The translations under genes and the position numbers were made by a program. A stretch of DNA of 64,000 bases. Source: Thunnus maccoyii. Taxonomy: Eukaryota; Chordata; Actinopteri; Scombriformes; Scombridae. The notes under the pieces are model-generated. The model worked only from the letters and a program-made list of their open reading frames with translations, was not told the origin of the DNA and did no database searches. The stretch lies in the NCBI RefSeq assembly GCF_910596095.1, contig NC_056540.1, positions 31,907,001 to 31,971,000 of the forward strand. The letters run 5' to 3'. Of the stretch, positions 57,450-64,000 are shown in pieces (the stretch's first letter is position 1; every line of letters starts with the position of its first letter).

Positions 57450-60400
57450 CCACGCCTGTTAATATAGCCCTGATAAATGCAAGATCTTTAGCAAGTAAAA
57501 CCTTTATTTAAAATGATTTTATTACAACCTACAATTTGGATTTTCTATTTTTAACAGAGACCTGGTTTAGGTCCGGTGACACTATGTTTTTTTTAATTCT
57601 CCCAGACTCACTAGCTGTAGCCTCTTCTCAGTGGAGAAACATCCTAGCTTTGAGGTCAATTGTGTCACCCCTGTCTGCTGTATTGTTATTTATCGTCCTC
57701 CTAAACCCAATCATAGACTCTCATCTGATTTCTCAGATTTTATTTCCTCCGTTCTTCTTAGCTATGACAAAATGTTATTGGTTGGAGATTTTAATATTTG
57801 TGTGGGCGTCCCCACTAATAGCTTTGCTTCTGAATTTTTTAAGTGTTTGTAAATCTTTTAACCTGAAACAGTATGTATCACATCCCACGCATGAACAAAG
57901 CTCTCACACTCTTTATTTAGTTTTTACTGTGGGTTTATCTGTTAACTCCTTCACCTTGAAAGATTTTGTCTCTAGTTACAAAACTGTCATATTCGATATT
58001 GCCCTTCAAGTAGCTGTTTCTTCCTCAAAATGTACAGTTCACTCTTGCACCCTTAATGAGAGATCTGCTGATCATTTTTTTCCCTCTATTTCATGATGTA
58101 AATGACCTGGTTGATCAGTTTAATGTTTCATGTTCATCACTTTTAGATTACATTGCTCCCATTAGGGCAAGGTCAAGGCTCCAGTCAAATCCATCACCTC
58201 GGGTAAAAGATGATACTCACCAACCAAAAAGAGCAGAACAAAGATGGAAGAACGTACAAGTCTACCTCCTTAATATGAGATAGTTATTGTCTGCTCATAA
58301 TTTAATCAAGACAGAGAGACTTAAATATTTAACAAACCTTGTAGCTGCAAAAAAGCACCATTGATCAACTTGTAAATCCTGCTCCTTCAACTGTTTTGGC
58401 CTCCTCTATTGAAGATTGTGGTGAGTTTTTATTTTGTTGAGAGGGTTAAAGCCTTTATAAAACCCCCTACCTCATGTATAACTTCTCCAGATGCCTCCCC
58501 TACATTACTGAGTGAATTTGCCTCCATTTACTTGAATAATCGCTTTGGTATTGTGTCACACATACACTTATCCTCCTGCAGCCTTGACACTCTACCCCCC
58601 CATATTTTTCAAAGAGGTATTACAAGTCATTGTCCCTCATCTTCTCTCTATTGTAAATGAGTCTCTGTCCTCCAGTTTGTTCCAAGACTATTACAAAAAC
58701 GCCTGTATTCAGCCCCTTTTAAAGAAACCTGGCCTTGATGCAACACTCTCTCATAATTATAGACCAAATTCTAAATTACCTTTTGTCTCAAAAAATCACT
58801 GAAAAGGCTGCTGCTAAACAACTACTGGAAATAATGGAAACTAATAACATTCTCAACCCATTTCAAACTGAAAACTGCTCTGCTGAAAGTCACTAATATG
58901 CACATGAGTGCACATTGTGGTCGTCACTCCATTTTAGTATTGTTAGACTTGCCTGACATCTTTTTTTTTTCCACCATTGATCAAACCATCTCGCTGGAAA
59001 GCACAGGGTCGGTTTTCGTCCTATCGTACAGAGAGATCTTTCAGGGTGACTATTGATGATTTTGTCTCAATGTCGGCTCATATGTCGTGTGGGGTCCCAC
59101 AGAGTTCAATCCTTGGTCCAATCTTGTTCAGCTTGTATATGCTCCCCTTTGGTCATATTATTCATATGTTTAAGATTGGTGCCCACTACCCTGTTATGCA
59201 GATGACACCCAGCTTTATGTATCATTTAAATCTGACAAGCCTAAAGATCTGGAAACTCTACGCTGTTGCCTTACTGCTATCAAAGATTGGATTTCACTGA
59301 TTTTTTTTTTACAGCTAAATACGGACAAAACAGAAATCTTGAGTATTAGTCCATACTTCAGGAGTTCAGCAGGGAATATTCACTAACAACATGCATATGA
59401 ATGCACATTCTGGTCATCACTCCATTTCAGTATTATTAGACTTGCCTGACGTCTTTTTTTCACCATTGATCATAACATCTCGCTGGAAAGACGAAAGCAC
59501 TGGGTCGGCATAGATGGACCTGCCCTCAGTTGGTTTTCTTTATGTCTTACAGAGAGATCTTTCAGGGTGACTATTGATGATTTTCTCATATGTCATGTGG
59601 GGTCCCACAGAGTTCAATCCTTGGTCCAATCCTGTTCAGCTTGTACATGCTCCCCCTTGGTCATATTATTCGTACGTTTAAGATCGGTGCCCTCTACACT
59701 GTTATGCAGATGACACCCAGCTTTATGTATCATTTAAATCTGACAAGCCTAAAGATCTGGAAACTCTACGCTGTTGCCTTACTGCTATCAAAGATTGGAT
59801 TTCACTGATTTTTTTACAGCTAAATATGGACACAGAGCAGAAATCTTGAGTGTTAGTCCATACCTCAGGCATTTAGCAAGAAATATAAAACCATCTGCAA
59901 TAAATCTTGGTGTTGTGTTTGATCAGAATCTGAATTTTGACCACAACATTAAGACATTGGTTCACTCTTGTTTTTTTTACAACTCAGAAATATTGACAAA
60001 ATCAGTTCAGCACTGCCTAAGAACATCATAGAGCAAATCATCCGTGCTTTTATCTCTTCCCGCCTGGATTACTGTAGCTTCATATTTTCTTTTTTAATCG
60101 AGTCTGCAATCGCTCGACTTCAACTGGTTCAGAACATGGCAGCCAGGCTTTTGATAAACACTGAACGAAGAGAACATATTACTCCGATTCTGGTCCATTT
60201 ATAACCCAGTACTCTGCACCAAGATTACTCAGATCCTCCGACCAACTGCTTTTAAGTGTCACACAGTCCAGGTTCAAAACAAAGAGGGACTGTGCTTTTA
60301 CTATTTCATTGCCAACATCATGGAATCGCTTCTCCCTCACTGTCAGGACAGCTGAGTCTGTAACACATTTTAAAAAAAACTTTATAAAACCCACTTGTAT

Positions 60401-60613
60401 AGGCTGGCGTTTTTTTATAAGTTTGTTTCTTTGTTTTATTTGTCTTTTAATTTTGTTTTGTTTGTTTATATTGCTTTTATGGTTGAATGTCTGTTTCCAT
60501 TTTATAAATTGTATTCCTGTTCTGTTTTCATGCTGTGTATTATTATCAACTGTGAAACTCTTTGTTACTGTTGTTTAAAAAAAAAGGGCTATATAAATAC
60601 AGTTTACTTACTT
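57450..60613 (+). pseudogene. L2-type LINE ORF2 relic: endonuclease and reverse transcriptase
   Basis: The endonuclease starts IALINARSLASKT (57455-57500), then LDFLFLTETWFRSGD (57535-57580), YRPPKPNHRLSSDFSDFI and LLVGDFNI (57690-57800), and QYVSHPTHEQSSHTLYLV (57870-57930). The reverse transcriptase reads IVNESLSSSLFQDYYKNACI then PLLKKPGLDATLSHNYRP (58645-58770), AFDTIDHT-like text, MSCGVPQSSILGPILFSLYM (59083-59145, repeated at 59592-59650), catalytic YADDTQLYV (frame-shifted, about 59700), LQLN, FISSRLDYCSFIF (60050-60085) and RLQLVQNMAARLL. It ends in GGGCTATATAAATACAGTTTACTTAC at about 60587-60613. Frames break repeatedly. A 0.5-kb stretch of the RT is tandemly duplicated. Confidence 0.88.
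58891..59886 (+). repeat. tandem duplication within the LINE reverse transcriptase
   Basis: Unit 1 is 58891-59380 and unit 2 is 59381-59886. Both start CACTAA and run through TGCACATTNTGGTC, TAGACTTGCCTGAC, ATCTCGCTGGAAAG, AGAGAGATCTTTCAGGGTGAC, CACAGAGTTCAATCCTTGGTCC and GATTTCACTGATTTTTTT. Unit 1 lacks about 30 bases present in unit 2 near 59505-59545. Several percent point differences show the duplication is not recent. Confidence 0.9.
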
Positions 60614-60799
60614 TTGTTTCTGTCGTGATGTTTTTGTAATTGTCTACCTTTTCAGTTAGTTCATGTATTTTCTGATCTCTATATTTGGCTTGTTTTGCTT
60701 TTTCTTGTTTTATTGTTGCTGTTGCTGTGTTGTTGAAGACCAGTGAATACTTTGTAGAAGCCACAGTGATCCAAAAAGAAGAATAAAAGAATAATAATC

Positions 60800-61031
60800 T
60801 GTCAATAAAATGTCAGTAAATAGTAAAAATAAATAGCAGTTGTAATTTCAGAGTCAAAGGTGATGTCTTCAAATGTCGTTTTATCAAGCAAGTAAAATCA
60901 ACTGACTAATTAAAATGTAGGAACATCTTAACAGTCAAAACAGATAATTCATGAAACTTTAAATCTTAGTACCAAATTTGAAATTGTCAAACTAATCCTA
61001 CATATCATTCTGACATATTGCTGCAGCTCTA
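60800..61031 (+). mobile_element. 'GTTGCAGCTCT' family element fragment
   Basis: TGATGTCTTCAAATGTCGTTTT near the start and a CATATTGCTGCAGCTCT end match the family at 49075-49274 in decayed form. Confidence 0.4.
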
Positions 61032-61867
61032 TTCTCAGTTAAATTGTATTTTAATGGTTTGAAGGTCTGAATTTTTTGCTCAGTGTGAATGCGTGGATTA
61101 TCAGACATCATCTGATAATAACATCGGTCTCGTGTGAATCAGCAGCTCAGTGTTTCCCACATGTGAAGAGCTGATCTGTGCTGGTCGATGCCGCCGGGAA
61201 ATGCATCAGAAAAAAAAAAACCCACACACACACACACTGAAACTGAAGTTTTCTCTGTGGATGTTTGCCAGACTTATTCTCATAACACTTCATATATGAA
61301 ACCATATTTATATTACAGTCTGTATCATATAGTTTATTTTAGTCTGTTGGGTTCGATTTCACATTAACACACAGGAGCTTGTGACTCATGTGTCAGAATA
61401 ACCAGTCCCATATGCACCTCGTTTTGCAAACAGGATGGATGCCTGATTGACTGTAGTCGAATCTGACAGTTCTGCACTGTAATGCAGAACCAGTGACATG
61501 ACAGAACACCAGTAAGATGGTCACATGGTTGCGTACTGGACTGAGATTGGCTCCAGACTAGTTGTGATGTCACAAATCATGCTCGTAAGAACACGTGTTC
61601 TGCACAAACTCTGCACATACATCATTCTGCACAGAAAAGAGAACAACATTCAACTGAAAGAAGAAGAAGAGAAACACATTTTTGAGTGGAGGGAGACTTT
61701 AAAAAGTCTACAATTTGACTGAAGGTAACAGGAATTAAAAAAGTAAGTGCTAAAGCTAAAGAGGCCGACTTAAAACATGACTGAAACACACCACCGCCAC
61801 ATGACATTATGGATAGCAGTAAATGGAGATATTAAAGCACAGGTTTCTTCTTCTTCTGGGAGGAAAG
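61032..61867. other. single-copy DNA, no gene seen
   Basis: A short (CA)n at 61223-61239. No supported gene. Confidence 0.4.
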
Positions 61868-61871
61868 TTAA

Positions 61872-62250
61872 AGGGGACATATTCTGCTTTTTGTGGTTTT
61901 CTGTTATTTATATCCTGTCATAATGGCGGATATTAGACATGGTCAAAGTTCTTGCTCCCTGCAAGTCCAAAATCCACGGCTTCACCTGCTCTGAGCACTT
62001 GGTTTGCAACTTTGTTTGAGCTGATGTCAGCTTGTCGCACGTGCCCACCAAACGGCCGTCTGTTCTGTAGCCTTTTTCAGAAGGGGGGGTCTTAAAGAGA
62101 CGGGTGCTAAAACGGCCTGTTTCAGACAGAAGCTGAACTGAGGGGCTGCATAAAGGACCAGTAGAAGATAAATAGGGAGTTTTTAACTGTAAATTGTGCA
62201 AAGATTCAAGTGAAGCTCCAGATTAAAAATACAGGCATGACATGTAGTCT
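61872..62250. mobile_element. TTAA-target MITE ('GGGGACATATTATGC' family), copy 2
   Basis: TTAA at 61868-61871 and 62251-62254. The left end AGGGGACATATTCTGC pairs with the reverse complement of the right end, AGACTACATGTCATGC. The segment 62085-62160 is the inverse of 41197-41285. It is 379 bp against 524 bp for copy 1, so internal deletions have occurred. Non-coding. Confidence 0.75.
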
Positions 62251-62254
62251 TTAA

Positions 62255-62925
62255 GGAGGTTGCAGTAGAATTTATGCATGAGAGATTTTCAGCACAAATT
62301 CAAAAGGCTCATCAAGCCTATTCACATTTGGAGAAGACGTGAGCCCAAAACCATCAAAAGAAGGAGAGGAATATGATCAGAGTACATTTGTTCAAGTGTT
62401 TGTTATACCAAGCTCCACTTTAACTTAATGGGAGTTAAAATTGTCTGTTTCTTAAGATGATTTCTAAGATATTTTTAGTGCATATGTAATAAAGACTTGA
62501 ATAAAAACAAAACAAAACAGCTGTATTAATTTTTCAATCACACGAGGATGATGTGGATGTTAACAGAGTTAATTTTTTGAAACAAAGTTCACAGATTTTT
62601 ATCAAAACGTTCAAAGTTTTGAAAAGGTCTCCGCGTCTGTCACTCTCCGTGACAGCAGTGTACTGGTTGGTAAACAACAAACCCGTGTCCCAGCTGTCAG
62701 TCATCTCTCACAGTTCACCCACACTTTAATGACTTATTAATCATCTCTAATAAATTAATCAAAGCTGCATGGGAGGAAATTACACATCAAACAGTCTTCA
62801 TTTTTTATTCAAACAGCTGTCATGACAGCTAAACAACCAGCTAACAGTCCAAATGGAAAATTGATTTCAGAATTTTCAGAAATAAAAAAAAACTTTTTAC
62901 CTTTTGTACTTACACTTAACATTTT
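62255..62925. other. single-copy DNA, no gene seen
   Basis: No supported feature. Confidence 0.4.
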
Positions 62926-62928
62926 GAG

Positions 62929-63376
62929 TGCATAAGTGCGTTCACACTGAGAATTATGGGAAATGCAGTGCACTGTGAGTACCCAGATGGTGCACTCAAA
63001 ACAGTCAAAAAGTTGAGTGCGGAACTATGGACACTTCTCGCCCTCAATGGTCGCCATCTTGGCTACGTAGTGGAAGGGGAGGGACCACTTTTCAAACTGG
63101 AAATGGCGGCGGGGTACGTTGTAACTACGGTGAACATCGCCACATTATATAAATGTAAGTTATACATGTGTTTTTTAGCACTAAGCATCACTATACTGTT
63201 GTCGGATATAAGCCATCAGTATGTTTTTTGGGTTAATTTAGCAGTCTGTAATGATTTGGTAGCGCAAACGTTAACGTGAATGCTAACGTTAGCTAATGCT
63301 AATTTGCGATCGTCATTTCCGGTAAGTGCACAACGGCCGTGTTTGATTTGAGACAACACTACCCTGTCGAAATCCA
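62929..63376. mobile_element. Harbinger-like MITE, copy 2 (inverse of the 20.3-kb copy)
   Basis: It matches 20822-20390 in inverted orientation with few differences. Terminal inverted repeats are missing at both edges, so it is an end-trimmed copy. The 90-codon frame noted in the 20.3-kb copy is open here on the plus strand from 62956 to 63279 (ELWTLLALNGRHLGYV... to ISHQYVFWVNLAVCNDLVA). Confidence 0.65.
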
Positions 63377-64000
63377 CGCGCTACGCCAGTAATATATACC
63401 AATATTCTTGCTGCGAAGTCGGCGTCTGGAATAGAGATATTTCATCTGCTGCTGCTGCTTTAGAGCCTTTTTTTCCCCACTTAGTTTTTGCACTCTAACT
63501 CCTGATGTGTTTTAATGTTTTATTGTTTTATTTCGTGGTCTGCTCGCTGAGTGGTTTCACCTTGAAATATACCTTGAGGGATGAATGAAGTCATTTTGTA
63601 TTGAGTTGAAAACTTTTGACAATAGTTAAAGCAGAATAAAATAAAAAAATACCATGTGTTGCTTTATAAATTCTTTCCTTTCTCGTATTGATTTGAGGCC
63701 CTTTTTTTTTTCTTTTCTTTTCTTCACTCCTAACTGCTCGCTGTGTCTTGAGAAGAGCTTCACACAAGATTTTCATTATTACTGTATAAGTACAAAATGT
63801 CCAGGCGAGACGTATCGAGCTGAAAATGTTGGCGTTTTTTCCACCTCTTTTGTTTTCTTCCTCTTGAGTTCTCACATGAAACCGCGGCTGTTCCCAGAAC
63901 AGAAGCTGAAACTGACAAGCGAGTGGAAAGAAAAAAACTGATAAATCTGTGAATCAGGACATTTTTATTGGAGTAGTTTCCTCTAATATTCCTCCCAGCC
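63377..64000. other. single-copy DNA, no gene seen; possible retroposon tail
   Basis: CCTTGAGGGATGAATGAAGTC at about 63570-63590 resembles a decayed fish retroposon tail (…GGGATCAATAAAGT). A T-run lies at 63700-63711. Opposing frames at 63591-63941 lack domains. Confidence 0.35.

Noticed and set aside
1-64000. A bacterial-style operon, defence system, tRNA or rRNA gene
   Set aside because: Nothing of the kind was seen. The repeat content and gene-poor structure are those of a fish nuclear genome, and no previously undescribed multi-gene system can be supported.

Overview
The window looks like a gene-free (intergenic or intronic) stretch of a ray-finned fish nuclear genome, most likely a percomorph teleost. 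The reasons are the repeat spectrum (L2-type LINEs with the teleost 3' tail, PIF/Harbinger, ISL2EU, CACTA/EnSpm, Tc1 and hAT relics, many short inverted-repeat elements with TTAA targets), AT-rich single-copy DNA, and long (CA)n and (GA)n microsatellites. I found no convincing host protein-coding gene, tRNA, rRNA, CRISPR array or bacterial-type operon. Almost every open frame above 60 codons is a chance frame or a piece of a broken transposon.

Layout. 0-7 kb: mostly single-copy DNA with one clean hAT-type MITE (2079-2537, 8-bp target duplication) and microsatellites. 7.4-9.5 kb: an internally deleted L2-type LINE on the minus strand. 11.0-16 kb: inverted-repeat elements and a LINE tail. 20-31.7 kb is a transposon graveyard: a MITE inserted in an older repeat, a Tc1 transposase fragment, an unrecognised exon-like block, exon-like acidic/Ala modules, a CACTA/EnSpm transposase relic (28.0-29.65 kb) and a Harbinger transposase relic (30.4-31.66 kb). 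The last converges on a minus-strand MADF-type accessory gene relic (32.3-33.47 kb).

33.8-43 kb: a second copy of the 15-kb inverted-repeat element, an 830-bp pyrimidine-only tract followed by (TG)n, a TTAA element, a solo LTR with matched target duplication (39609-40282) and another TTAA element. 43.6-45.8 kb: a broken ISL2EU element, transposase on plus and YqaJ nuclease on minus, with an 850-bp minisatellite between them. 47-56 kb: single-copy DNA with GC-richer, constraint-like blocks, a third TTAA element copy and a second copy of the 20-kb outer repeat carrying a different insertion at the same point. 56.3-60.6 kb: a plus-strand L2-type LINE with SGNH-esterase, endonuclease and reverse transcriptase remnants and a 0.5-kb internal tandem duplication. 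61.8-63.4 kb: another TTAA element and an inverted copy of the 20.3-kb MITE.

The only functional linkages visible are within transposons: Harbinger nuclease with its MADF DNA-binding partner, ISL2EU transposase with its YqaJ partner, and non-autonomous elements whose target duplications suggest which enzymes once moved them. All autonomous copies are dead from stops, frameshifts or lost catalytic residues. Family calls rest on motif recognition by eye; no database search was run.
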